Assembly (NCBI GenBank): GCA_040755295.1
Contig: JBFMBK010000009.1
Location: 1-64,000, forward strand
DNA length: 64,000 nucleotides
Source: Bacillota bacterium
GTDB taxonomy: Bacteria; Bacillota; Desulfotomaculia; Desulfotomaculales; Ammonificaceae
Reading direction: 5' to 3'
Shown piece by piece: positions 43,966 through 54,103 of this stretch (positions within the stretch are counted from its first letter, which is position 1; every line of letters begins with the position of its first letter). Under the pieces are notes generated by a model that saw nothing but the letters and a program-made list of their open reading frames with translations, was not told the DNA's origin and did not search any database. The position numbers and the translations under genes were made by a program.

Positions 43966-45021
43966 TTAAGGGATTTCCACAAGCCAGAGTGTTACCGTTC
44001 TCTTGCCGGTGGCTGCTTCCAACCGGGACAGGTATTTCTCCAGCCCGTCGATTTCAGCGTCTATTTTAGCCGTGCCTTCAGGGTCCGCGTTCCGGCTGGC
44101 AATAAGGTCCAGGTACTGCGTTTGGGCATTGTTGAAGTCATTCGTAATGTCACGCTGTTCGTCCTGCCGGCTGGTTATCATCCCCAGCCCCCCAAGGGCT
44201 GTTACAAGGTCTTCGGCTTTTTCAGGTGGTGCGATAAACTGATACATCTCCGTACGTTTTTGTCCGTCACTGCTGTTGGCGACCGAGATCCCGCCGCTGG
44301 CGTCAAACCCGCGGGCCGCCGAAAGCGCTTCCGCCCTGGCTCCCGCCAGATTCTTGACCTCTACTCGCAACACCGTGCTCGACAGAATCCGTGTCTCGCT
44401 CAAGAACACGCGGGGTGAACGCGCGGCAGCGATCTCAACGGTGTTGTCACTATGCTTGGGCGGCTGCGTTTCCTGACCGTCCGCCGCCGGTTGAGTTTCT
44501 GATCCCGGGTTATCGCCTGTCGGCTGCGCCTGCGTTGTGTGTTCCGGTGAAACCGTGTTATTCCCCGGTTGGTAACCCGGCGTTTCTGTTGCTGTAACGG
44601 GGTTCGACGGCGGCTTTGTACCCTGGGTGGTTCCCGGCTGCACAACCGGCGGCTTTGGATTTCCCGCAACCATCGGCGGCTGAGTAACCCCGGCGAAACG
44701 AATGATCCCAAAAGCGCTTCCCGCCATCATTATGACTGTAGCCGCCGCTACCGCAAGCCGCTTCCAGGAGGAAACCCAGCCGAAACGGCCGCGGCTTTCC
44801 ATTCTGCCTTCCGCGGCAATCCGCGCCATCACGCCGGCTGAGAAATGCGCCGGCGCCTGTGGGGCTTCCAATGACCGAAGGCTTTTGCTCAACCGCTGTA
44901 ACAATGCAAATTCCTGCCTGCAGCCGCTGCACGCCTGAAGGTGTGCGGCAACATCCGGCTTTATGTCTTCCGGCCGGTCGATCAGCAACATTAAATTCTT
45001 TTTTACCTTATTACACCGCAT
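43966..45021 (-). CDS. Membrane anti-sigma factor with DUF4349-like sensor
   Basis: A 351-residue protein. The N-terminus has a zinc-finger anti-sigma motif (HLQACSGCRQEF, about residues 27-38, with an earlier Cys3). One membrane helix follows (about 88-110). The outer part begins with a Pro/Thr/Gln-rich linker (about 115-190), then a DUF4349-type domain (about 190-351) with a coiled coil and the C-terminal RTVTLWLVEIP. It should hold the sigma factor at the membrane until an envelope signal leads to release. It is five bp behind the sigma gene. Confidence 0.87.
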   Translation of the reverse strand: MRCNKVKKNLMLLIDRPEDIKPDVAAHLQACSGCRQEFALLQRLSKSLRSLEAPQAPAHFSAGVMARIAAEGRMESRGRFGWVSSWKRLAVAAATVIMMAGSAFGIIRFAGVTQPPMVAGNPKPPVVQPGTTQGTKPPSNPVTATETPGYQPGNNTVSPEHTTQAQPTGDNPGSETQPAADGQETQPPKHSDNTVEIAAARSPRVFLSETRILSSTVLRVEVKNLAGARAEALSAARGFDASGGISVANSSDGQKRTEMYQFIAPPEKAEDLVTALGGLGMITSRQDEQRDITNDFNNAQTQYLDLIASRNADPEGTAKIDAEIDGLEKYLSRLEAATGKRTVTLWLVEIP

Positions 45022-45025
45022 AATA

Positions 45026-45625
45026 TCACCTAACTTTTATCCCGGGCAGGTCGAGCCCCTTTTTACTGGCTAACTGGCTGACAGATTTCTTTAGTGCCTC
45101 ACGAGCCCTGCTTAACCGGGATTTAACCGTGCCCGGCGCCACGCCGAGCGAGACGGCTATTTCTTCGTAACTCAGCGCTTCCATTTCTCGCAGAACCAGC
45201 ACCGCTTGATGCTCCCGCGCCAGTGTGGATAATCCTTCCCGAATCAGATTGCGAAACTCTGATTCTTCCACCATCTCTTCCGGTTGTTGGCCTCTGTCCG
45301 CCACCTGGCGGGTGAGAGGTCCTTCTTCGGTCGATACCGGGTCGTCGAGGGAGAGTTCGTTGTGATTCCGCTGCCGGAAACTGATACAAAGGTTCACAGC
45401 GATCTTATGAAGGTAGGTCCCGAAATCAGCCTCCAAGCGGAACTTTCCTAACGCCCGGTACGCCCTGACAAAGGCTTCTTGTGCCAGATCCTGTGCGTCG
45501 GCGTAGTTACCCGACATCCGGTAACAGAGCCCGTAAACGCGGTCCTGGTACATCAAGACCAGCTGTTCGAACGCCTCACTGTCGCCGTCTTGCGCCTTAG
45601 TGACCAGCGCCTTTACGTCAACCAA
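45026..45625 (-). CDS. ECF RNA polymerase sigma factor (SigW-like)
   Basis: A 199-residue group IV sigma factor. Region 2 (about residues 20-85) has YRMSGNYADAQDLAQEAFVRA, region 4 (about 130-185) has LSYEEIAVSLGVAPGTVKSR. A charged linker of about 45 residues separates them. The cognate anti-sigma gene follows. A promoter resembling the SigW class is 40 bp upstream, so it probably controls itself. Confidence 0.93.
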   Translation of the reverse strand: MVDVKALVTKAQDGDSEAFEQLVLMYQDRVYGLCYRMSGNYADAQDLAQEAFVRAYRALGKFRLEADFGTYLHKIAVNLCISFRQRNHNELSLDDPVSTEEGPLTRQVADRGQQPEEMVEESEFRNLIREGLSTLAREHQAVLVLREMEALSYEEIAVSLGVAPGTVKSRLSRAREALKKSVSQLASKKGLDLPGIKVR

Positions 45626-45665
45626 AGGAGCATCCTCCTCTGGGTCCGGTTGGCCCGGACACCTA

Positions 45666-45694
45666 TTAGACCCCGGGAAAGAGAAAAAAGTTCC
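45666..45694 (-). promoter_or_regulatory. Candidate ECF autoregulated promoter
   Basis: On the minus strand GGAACTTTTTT (45694-45684) is a good match to the AAC-x-TTTT -35 class of SigW-type factors, followed after about 12 bp by GTCTAA (45671-45666). Spacing and position are right for autoregulation, but the -10 is only a partial match. Confidence 0.5.
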
Positions 45695-45913
45695 GTGCCG
45701 CCTTAAAATCGAGTCCGGTTACACCCGTAGTTTATCATTCACCGGTGATTTCGCACAAGAAGATAAGGTTGCATGCAGCGCTTCAAAAAGGGAAAGCGCA
45801 ATATGCGGCAGGGATTTTTCATGCTGCAGCGAATCCTGAAGAAAAGAGACTCTATCGCCCGCAGACAAAGAAAATTGCCGAAAGGTGTCTTCGGAGTTAT
45901 TAATAGTATTGGG

Positions 45914-46639
45914 GTGTCACAAATTACCAGGGTATTGGTCATTATTCCGGCGTATAATGAGGCTTCAACGGTCGGAAACGTGGTGGCTCAGGCAAAGGCC
46001 GCTTTGCCCGGAGGGGAAGTTCTGGTGGTGAACGACGGGTCCGTCGACGGCACCGCTTCCGTGGCCCGGGCGGCCGGCGCGAGGGTGCTGACGCTTCCGT
46101 TCAACCTCGGCATCGGCGGGGCGGTTCAGGGCGGTTACCGTTACGCTCTCCGGTACGGGTACGATGTCGCCGTGCAGATAGACGCCGACGGGCAGCACGA
46201 CCCCGCAGATCTTCCGAAACTTATCGGGCCGGTTGAATCTGGTCAAGCCGATCTTGTGGTAGGGTCACGGTTCGTGGCGTCAAACGGCTATAAGGCGCCA
46301 TACGCCCGGCGTGCGGGAATGATAATCCTCTCGTGGGCGGTATCGCTTTTAACCGGGCGTCGGTTCCGGGACACCACATCCGGCTACAGGTCCGCGGGCC
46401 GGCGTGCGATCGCCGCATTCGCCGCACATTATCCGGCGGATTACCCGGAGCCGGAAAGCCTGGTGGCAGCCAGGCGGCTGGGTTTTAAGGTGATCGAGGT
46501 ACCGGTGGGGATGCGGCCCCGCCAGGCGGGGTTTTCTTCGATTACTCCGTGGCGCGCGGTTTATTACATAATTAAGGTGTTGCTGGCCGTCTTTGTCAGC
46601 GCCTTCCGCAGGAAGGAGGGGGCGCCCTATGAGTGGTAG
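45914..46639 (+). CDS. Family 2 glycosyltransferase (dolichol-phosphate-mannose synthase-like)
   Basis: About 241 residues with a GT-A fold: VLVIIPAYNEASTVGNVV at the start and the metal-binding DAD in VQIDADGQHDP. This branch transfers a sugar to undecaprenyl phosphate for later use by membrane transferases. The frame is open far upstream, but only from GTG 45914 is the family matched; there is no good ribosome binding site, so the start is uncertain. It overlaps the DUF2304 gene and lies upstream of a GT39-type gene. Confidence 0.85.
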   Translation: MSQITRVLVIIPAYNEASTVGNVVAQAKAALPGGEVLVVNDGSVDGTASVARAAGARVLTLPFNLGIGGAVQGGYRYALRYGYDVAVQIDADGQHDPADLPKLIGPVESGQADLVVGSRFVASNGYKAPYARRAGMIILSWAVSLLTGRRFRDTTSGYRSAGRRAIAAFAAHYPADYPEPESLVAARRLGFKVIEVPVGMRPRQAGFSSITPWRAVYYIIKVLLAVFVSAFRRKEGAPYEW

Positions 46640-47021
46640 CGGCGCGGTTTACCTCTTCACCGTGGGTGTGAGCGCCGCATTGCTTTATTTGATACTGGAC
46701 CTGATAAGGCGCCGCCACCTCAAGGAAAAGTACGCGCTTCTGTGGCTGGCAACTGCCATGGTGCTCCTGATTTTTGCGGCGAACCGCAGTCTGGTGGAGG
46801 TACTGGCTCAGGTCCTGGGGATATACTACGCGCCTTCCGCCCTTTTCCTGCTGGGTTTTCTCTTTTTATTGGCGCTTAATCTACAGTATTCCGTGGCGCT
46901 TTCGCGTCAGAGTGAGCGGGTGGTGCGCCTTGCCCAGGAGGTCGCGCTTTTGCGACAGCAGTTGGAGGAGCTGTCCGCAGGAGGCGCCGGACACTGTCAT
47001 CTCAAAAACCAGGACCGGTAA
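46629..47021 (+). CDS. DUF2304 membrane protein
   Basis: About 130 residues from ATG 46629 behind GAAGGAGGGGG. Three membrane helices and a cytoplasmic coiled-coil tail (about residues 95-120). The motif LKEKYALLWLATAMVLL marks DUF2304, which is commonly encoded next to GT2 transferases; it may help anchor or activate them. It overlaps the GT2 stop by 11 bases. Confidence 0.82.
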   Translation: MSGSGAVYLFTVGVSAALLYLILDLIRRRHLKEKYALLWLATAMVLLIFAANRSLVEVLAQVLGIYYAPSALFLLGFLFLLALNLQYSVALSRQSERVVRLAQEVALLRQQLEELSAGGAGHCHLKNQDR

Positions 47022-47218
47022 CGACCATTATTGCATAGAACAGCGTAAACTCTGAGAAACCTTCAATCAAGGAAAGGAAGATCCCTCCGGAGAAGACCGC
47101 CTTTCCCAAAGGAGATGCGATTCCTTGGGTAAAAAACCGTCATCTGAACCAGTCGCATGGGAGACGAAGCCCCCGGTCCTGCCGCGGACAACAACGGGCG
47201 GGGCCGATCGGGACTGAA

Positions 47219-48490
47219 TTGGCTGCGGCGGGAGCCTGCCCGGCGCGCGCCTCCCGGTTGAACGTCGCTGTTCCGGTGTTGGTGTTTATGGCGGCGTTTG
47301 CGGTGCGGGCGGCATTTATCCATCACTGGGGCGACACGTTGACCCTGCAGAGCGACGACCTGGGTTACATCGAGAGCGGCAGACGCCTTGCTGTCGACCA
47401 CGTCTTTTCGTACTGGCGCCCTAAACTTTCCCCTGAACCGGCCCTCGGGCCGACGGCCTATATCACCCCGGGATACCCGCTTTTCCTTGCCTTTTTCTTC
47501 CGGATGTTCGGTGACGCCGGCAGCCATGCACTGGCGGCGGCGCGGTACGCCCAGGCGATTATCTCCGCGGGCGGTGTTTGTCTCGTTTATTATCTCGGCG
47601 AGCATTTCAGCGGGCGGTGGGCGGGAGCCGGCGCGGCGTTGCTTTGCGCCTTTTATCCTCCTCTTATCTTGTTAAGCGGGCTCTTGCTTACCGAGACGCT
47701 TTTCACATTTTGTCTGCTTGTGTTCACTCTGATCTGGTTGAAGGTGCAGCCGGCGAACCGCCGTGGTTATGCGCTGTTGGGGGTAATCGCAGGGCTGGCG
47801 GTCCTTCTCCGTCCCACCGGCGCCGTCCTGGTGATGCTTGCTTTATGTTTTTTAGGCTGGCGATTTCTTACCGCTTCCGGGAGATCCGTACGGGCGCCGT
47901 TTCTTGCCGCCGTCGTGCTCCTAGGTTTCTTTTGCCTTACCGTGTCACCTTGGTGGGTACGCAACGCCGTCGTCTTCCACCGTTTCATCCCGCTTTCCGA
48001 GGGAGGCGGAAACCCCCTGCTGCTGGGGACTTACGTTAACCTTGAGGGAATCAGGTACGGCTGGAGCAATGATTGGCCGGTGGGGAAGGACCCCATGGAA
48101 ACGAGCCGGCTGCAGACCGCCCTTGCCCTGGAGCGTCTTGAAACCGGCTTTGCAGAGGATTTCAGGCGTTATTTGGATTGGTACACTCGGGCGAAGTTTA
48201 AGCTGCTCTGGTTCAGGACGTTTTTGTGGGGTGCGGAACAAAAGTTACCGCCGGTTTTTACCCAGTACCTTCACTATGTCATCCTGTCGGCGGGGTTATT
48301 TGGCCTGGTCTACGGTCTCGCACGCCGATTGCCGGGCGCCGGGCGTATTTTCGGTATTCTTGCGGCCTATACAGCGGTGCACCTTGTCACGTACGCCCAC
48401 TGCCGTTACGCGCTTCCCCTGCTGCCGCTCCTCGCGGTCTTTGCGCCGGCAGCTTTTACGTACAGGCTGCGCGGCCGTTATTACAAATAA
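47219..48490 (+). CDS. GT39/ArnT-like membrane glycosyltransferase
   Basis: About 423 residues with 10-12 membrane helices. The first outer loop has the acidic pair LQSDDLGYIESG, equal to the catalytic Asp of protein mannosyltransferases and ArnT; a TPGYPLFLAFFFRMFG motif follows. It would transfer a sugar from a polyprenyl carrier to a surface acceptor. The TTG start at 47219 is uncertain, as no ATG with a ribosome binding site exists. About 200 bp between DUF2304 and this gene are without a feature. Confidence 0.82.
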   Translation: MAAAGACPARASRLNVAVPVLVFMAAFAVRAAFIHHWGDTLTLQSDDLGYIESGRRLAVDHVFSYWRPKLSPEPALGPTAYITPGYPLFLAFFFRMFGDAGSHALAAARYAQAIISAGGVCLVYYLGEHFSGRWAGAGAALLCAFYPPLILLSGLLLTETLFTFCLLVFTLIWLKVQPANRRGYALLGVIAGLAVLLRPTGAVLVMLALCFLGWRFLTASGRSVRAPFLAAVVLLGFFCLTVSPWWVRNAVVFHRFIPLSEGGGNPLLLGTYVNLEGIRYGWSNDWPVGKDPMETSRLQTALALERLETGFAEDFRRYLDWYTRAKFKLLWFRTFLWGAEQKLPPVFTQYLHYVILSAGLFGLVYGLARRLPGAGRIFGILAAYTAVHLVTYAHCRYALPLLPLLAVFAPAAFTYRLRGRYYK

Positions 48491-48516
48491 GGGAGAACTT
48501 TTTTATAACAGGGGCC

Positions 48517-48527
48517 TGTGCTATAAT
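48517..48527 (+). promoter_or_regulatory. Extended -10 promoter of guaB
   Basis: TGTGCTATAAT has a perfect TATAAT (48522-48527) and a TG one base ahead. The -35 region is only T-rich (48499-48504). Transcription would begin about 20 bp ahead of the guaB ribosome binding site. Confidence 0.6.
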
Positions 48528-48529
48528 AG

Positions 48530-50017
<1,488 letters not shown>

Positions 50018-50051
50018 ACAATTGGATTACCGGTACAATTTGGCAATAAAT

Positions 50052-50083
50052 TTCCTCCCACAGGCAGGAGGAATTTTTTTTTT
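50052..50083 (+). terminator. Terminator of guaB
   Basis: TTCCTCC (50052-50058) pairs with GGAGGAA (50067-50073), then ten T residues. It lies 35 bp behind the guaB stop. Confidence 0.88.
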
Positions 50084-50138
50084 GCGGAATTCTAATGTTA
50101 AATACTTCCATCAAATGAATCTTAAGGAAGGTGGTTTT

Positions 50139-51518
50139 GTGAACGGCAGGCTCTATTCCCTGACCGATGTTTTAAAAAGAACACTCTATTTCTTTGAAGC
50201 TCTTTCGGTGAAAGAGGTTGCTCCATATGTCCGGCGGAAGATGCTACGGGATCTTTCACTCCGCGAAGTGGAGGAAAAGGTTGAGCTGTGCCTTAAACAA
50301 CACACTTGTTTTAACCTGGATAATAAGAACCAATGGCATTTGAATACCGAGGGGTTTCGCGGCAATGATGCGTTTTATCATCTGCTTTTAAAACGCCAGC
50401 AGCCGCTGAGCATGTGGGAGTTAAGGCGGGAGGAGAAGGGTAAGAAGAATAAAGCCAAGAAGGTGATAACCGAAGCGGCCAACCTCATTTCCGACGGGCG
50501 TTTTGTCCAGTTGGACACCGGGATGTGGGGTCTTACGGAGTGGGACCTTGACGCCGGGCAGTACCCCTTGAAATACCTTGTATTAAAGATTCTGCGGGCA
50601 CACCCCGCCGGTCTTTCCTTGAACCAAATCGTTGAGGCATTGAACCTCTGGCGGCCGATTGCGATACAAGCAGTGGAAGGGGTGCTTCGCCGCTTCCCCT
50701 TTTTCGAGCAGCAGGGAGAGACCTGGTCTTACAGCGCTACCGCGCAGACGGCTTACGACGCCGTAATGCGGCGTTTTCTCGGGCTGCTTCGGGAGCAGAA
50801 ACAACGACACGGCGCGGAACGCACGGCCTGGCAGAAGAAGTTTCTTGCCCAAAGAATCCAGTTGAACGAAATAATCGCCGCCCAGCAGCAGACCGCAGCC
50901 GCCCTGGCCGCGCACGCCCACTACCGGGATGAATGCGACCGCATCAACACGCAGCTTTCGGAGAAGGAACTGTTGTTGACCCTCAGGAAGCGGGAGCTTG
51001 TGTATTACCGGGAGCAAATGAAGAAAATCGAGAACAAGGCACAGAGCATTTTACACCAGTGCCGGCTCTGGGTCGGCCGGGCGCGGGAAAGCGAAAAAGA
51101 GATCGCGAACTATGAAGGCGTTGTCCAGGAGTTGAAAGGCATCATTTCCGGGCTCGAGGCGGAGCTTGGCCGGGAGCGTGATAAGGAACGCGAGGCGAGG
51201 GCAAAACTTGCGGAAACCCGGGAGCAGTACGGAACGCAGGTGGCCCGTCTGCAGCGGGAGGTCATCGACATGAAGCAGAAGCTCGAACAGTGCGCGATAC
51301 GCACCACGGAAAACGAGAGGCGTCTTCTTTCGGAGAACGCGCGCCTTTCCAACGAGTTGCAGAAAACCACCAACGCCGGACAGGAACTGGAACGTGACTA
51401 TCGGTTCCTGCACCAGGAGCTCAACCGGTTGAGGGAGGAACACCGTCAACTTGAGCGTAGGCTCAGGAACCCGTTGGTCCGTCTGGTGACCAGGATAAGC
51501 TGGTTTCTCGCGAAATAA
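50139..51518 (+). CDS. Unknown protein: winged-helix modules plus long coiled coil
   Basis: About 459 residues from GTG 50139 behind AAGGAAGGTGG. The first 220 residues look like three winged-helix modules: about 5-70 (ending NKNQWHLN), 75-140 (ending DTGMWGLTEWD, the pattern of the HARE-HTH and RNA polymerase delta domain), and 145-205 (KILRAHPAGLSLNQIVEAL, ending WSYS). From about 225 to 440 it is a charged coiled coil rich in Glu, Gln and Arg. The last 15 residues are hydrophobic/basic (RLVTRISWFLAK). This suggests a DNA-binding head with a long dimer rod. I know no described family with this layout. Confidence 0.7.
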   Translation: MNGRLYSLTDVLKRTLYFFEALSVKEVAPYVRRKMLRDLSLREVEEKVELCLKQHTCFNLDNKNQWHLNTEGFRGNDAFYHLLLKRQQPLSMWELRREEKGKKNKAKKVITEAANLISDGRFVQLDTGMWGLTEWDLDAGQYPLKYLVLKILRAHPAGLSLNQIVEALNLWRPIAIQAVEGVLRRFPFFEQQGETWSYSATAQTAYDAVMRRFLGLLREQKQRHGAERTAWQKKFLAQRIQLNEIIAAQQQTAAALAAHAHYRDECDRINTQLSEKELLLTLRKRELVYYREQMKKIENKAQSILHQCRLWVGRARESEKEIANYEGVVQELKGIISGLEAELGRERDKEREARAKLAETREQYGTQVARLQREVIDMKQKLEQCAIRTTENERRLLSENARLSNELQKTTNAGQELERDYRFLHQELNRLREEHRQLERRLRNPLVRLVTRISWFLAK

Positions 51519-51541
51519 ATCACGACGAAATCCCTGTTCCG

Positions 51542-51568
51542 CGGCGCTTTAACGGCGCCGTTTTTTTT
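51542..51568 (+). terminator. Terminator behind the winged-helix/coiled-coil gene
   Basis: CGGCGC (51542-51547) pairs with GCGCCG (51555-51560), followed by eight T residues. It lies 24 bp behind the stop. Confidence 0.88.
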
Positions 51569-51716
51569 CGGCCCGAAAAAGCTTCTTTAAAACGACCGGG
51601 AGCTCTGTTATTGTTTGTATAGGTAAATCGTCGCGAATCGGGACGGCAAACCTATAACAAGTACCCGGTGAATAACGCCGAAGGCGACGATCGTTCCTTA
51701 CGGGAGGGAAGCCGAT

Positions 51717-52406
51717 ATGACCAGAGACCCCCGGCCGCGGGTATTGCTCGTGGACGATGAGCCGAGAATAAGGGAGCTGCTGCGCAAATACCTTCTCGCG
51801 GAAGGGTTCGAGGTGGGAGAGGCCGCGGACGGTGAAACGGCGCTGACTGAGGCCGCCGCCGGCGAGTGGGACCTGATCGTTCTCGACCTGATGCTGCCGG
51901 GGAGGGATGGTTGGGATGTCTGCCGCCAGATGCGCAAAACCCTGGATGTACCGGTGATCATGCTCACAGCAAGGAGCGATGAGATGGACCGGGTCCTCGG
52001 GCTGGAGCTCGGCGCTGATGATTATATCGTCAAACCCTTCAGCCCGCGGGAGGTAATAGCGCGGATTAAGGCGGTTTTGCGGCGGTCAAGGAAATATCCC
52101 GAAGCGGAAAAACAGCTTGTCTTGGGAAAGGTTATAATCGATCCGGCGGCGCGGACGGTTACAGTCGGGACGGAGCCGGTTCCGCTTACGCCGAAGGAGT
52201 TCGACCTCCTGTTTGCGCTTGGGAAGGCGCCGGGCCGGGCCTTCCGGCGCGAGGAGCTTTTAACGTTGATATGGGGCTACGATTTTTACGGGGATTCCCG
52301 GACCGTAGACACTCACATAACCCGTCTGAGGGAGAAGCTCGGGCGGGCGGGCGCGTCTCCGTTAATCACAACGGTGTGGGGCGTCGGATATAAGATTGAA
52401 AAGTGA
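51717..52406 (+). CDS. OmpR/PhoB-type response regulator
   Basis: A 229-residue regulator. The receiver domain has the acidic pair in LLVDDEPRIREL, the phosphorylated Asp in LDLMLPGRDGWD, Thr in MLTARSDE and Lys in YIVKPFSPRE. The C-terminal winged helix has LTPKEFDLLFALGKAPGR and RTVDTHITRLREKLG. It is followed 40 bp later by its histidine kinase. ATG 51717 has GGGAGGGAAG upstream. Confidence 0.93.
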   Translation: MTRDPRPRVLLVDDEPRIRELLRKYLLAEGFEVGEAADGETALTEAAAGEWDLIVLDLMLPGRDGWDVCRQMRKTLDVPVIMLTARSDEMDRVLGLELGADDYIVKPFSPREVIARIKAVLRRSRKYPEAEKQLVLGKVIIDPAARTVTVGTEPVPLTPKEFDLLFALGKAPGRAFRREELLTLIWGYDFYGDSRTVDTHITRLREKLGRAGASPLITTVWGVGYKIEK

Positions 52407-52445
52407 GACGGGCAAGTATATTGCCTTGAGAAAGACAGGCCGAAA

Positions 52446-53861
52446 ATGCGCAGCATAGCGGGTAAACTCTGGGTGGCGATGGTGCTTCTGGTAGCTCTGG
52501 TCCTTGGAATCCTTGGATTGTTCCAGACCAGGGCTATCGAGGCGGGTTATTACCATTATGAGGCACAGCGGATGACTTCGGAAGCCGAGGGGTTGGCGGA
52601 CCTTATATCGAATGGGGCTTCACCGCAGACAATGGGCGAAAGGACCGCCTTTTTGAGTCAGGTGCTCCGGGCGAACGTGCTGATCGTCGATCTGGAAGGT
52701 CGGGTACTGACCTGGCGCGGTATGGGCGGGCGGTGGCAGATCTATCAAGGGATGCCGGTAACCGGGGACGACGTGGAAGCCGTTCTGGCCGGTCAGACGG
52801 TTACGCGGCGTGGGGCTCACCCGTTTTTCACGGGTGTGAGCCTGTTGTGGGTCGGGGTCCCGATACGTTCCGGGGGACAGGTCCAGGGTGGCGTTTTCGT
52901 TTATGCCCCGCTCGATCCCTTGACGGCAAGGGCCCGCGGTCTCGAGTTCACCTTGCTGGCGGCGCTTTTTGGGGGGATGGCGCTGGCCGGTCTTCTGAGC
53001 TACTTTGTCGCCAGAAATTTCACCCGCCGACTGGTGGCCATGGAGAAAGTGGCGCGGGCGATGGCCGGGGGTGACTATGCGGCGCGGCTGGCGGTTAAAG
53101 GCGAGGACGAGGTCGCCCAACTGGGCGGTTCGTTGAACAGGCTTGCCGCCGAACTGGAGGAAAGGGTGGCGGTGCTCGAGAGAGTAGACCAGACAAGGCG
53201 CGATTTTGTAGCCGCGGTTTCCCACGAGTTACGGACGCCGCTTAGTATAATACAGGGTTATACCGAAGCCATCATGGACGGAATGGTGGCGGGTGAAGAG
53301 CAGAAGGAGTATCTCAACGCCATAAAGGAAGAAGGAGAGAGGCTCCGTCGTCTTACCGAAGAACTCCTGGACCTGCGGAAGATGGAAACCGGGACCATCA
53401 GCATCAGTCGGGAAGCGGTTCAGCTGGAAGAAGTGGTGGCGCGGGCCGCGGCCAGGTTCCGGCCCAGGGCGGCGGCAGCGGGGGTGGTTTTCGAGGTTGA
53501 AGCGGGCGCGCTTCCTCCGGTCAACGGTGATCCGGACCGCCTGGAGCAGGTTGTGGTAAACCTCCTGGATAACGCCTTTAGGTTCACACCGTCCGGCGGG
53601 ACCGTGGCCCTTATCGCCGGTAAGGGTTCCGAAGGAATTGAGTTGAGCGTCCGGGATACCGGTCCGGGCATTTCTCCCGAGGACCTGCCGTACATCTGGG
53701 AAAGGTTCTACCGTGTGGACCGCGCGCGGACGCGGGGAACAGGCGGTAGCGGGTTGGGGCTGGCGATCGTCCGGCAGATAGTCGAACTCCACGGCGGGGC
53801 GGTGGAGGTTCAAAGCAGACCGGGGGAAGGAAGCACCTTTACGGTGAGGCTTCCTTTATAA
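52446..53861 (+). CDS. Membrane sensor histidine kinase
   Basis: A 471-residue kinase. Two membrane helices (about 8-28 and 168-190) flank an outer domain of about 140 residues, then a HAMP linker, the HisKA helix with the phosphorylated His in AVSHELRTPL, and the ATPase domain with NLLDNAFRFTPSGG, DTGPGISPEDLP and GSGLGLAIV. It pairs with the response regulator upstream. The signal is unknown; the outer domain is of the short PAS-like/CACHE type. Confidence 0.92.
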   Translation: MRSIAGKLWVAMVLLVALVLGILGLFQTRAIEAGYYHYEAQRMTSEAEGLADLISNGASPQTMGERTAFLSQVLRANVLIVDLEGRVLTWRGMGGRWQIYQGMPVTGDDVEAVLAGQTVTRRGAHPFFTGVSLLWVGVPIRSGGQVQGGVFVYAPLDPLTARARGLEFTLLAALFGGMALAGLLSYFVARNFTRRLVAMEKVARAMAGGDYAARLAVKGEDEVAQLGGSLNRLAAELEERVAVLERVDQTRRDFVAAVSHELRTPLSIIQGYTEAIMDGMVAGEEQKEYLNAIKEEGERLRRLTEELLDLRKMETGTISISREAVQLEEVVARAAARFRPRAAAAGVVFEVEAGALPPVNGDPDRLEQVVVNLLDNAFRFTPSGGTVALIAGKGSEGIELSVRDTGPGISPEDLPYIWERFYRVDRARTRGTGGSGLGLAIVRQIVELHGGAVEVQSRPGEGSTFTVRLPL

Positions 53862-53916
53862 CGTTCAAGGTTCAAAGTTCAAGGTGCAAGGTTAAATGTC
53901 AGTAGGAAGTAGTCAG

Positions 53917-53954
53917 TAGGTAATAGGTAATAGGTAATAGGTAATAGGTAATAG
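53917..53954. repeat. Tandem heptamer repeat (TAGGTAA)
   Basis: Five exact copies of TAGGTAA and a partial sixth. It is part of a 240-bp low-complexity stretch (about 53863-54100) with other degenerate short repeats, such as GGTTCAAAGTTCAAGG, ACCGAGGACCGAGGAC and AACTCGTAACTCGTAACT. No gene is present there. Slippage makes such tracts variable. Confidence 0.85.
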
Positions 53955-54103
53955 ACAGAATTATAGAATTCAGAATATAGAGCCCGAGACTCGCGAGTTA
54001 ATTCTTTTCGACACCCGATCACACTAAGGACTTTCGACCGAGGACCGAGGACTTGGCCTGCGACTCGTAACTCGTAACTTGTTGCCAGGCGGTAAGAGTC
54101 GCG

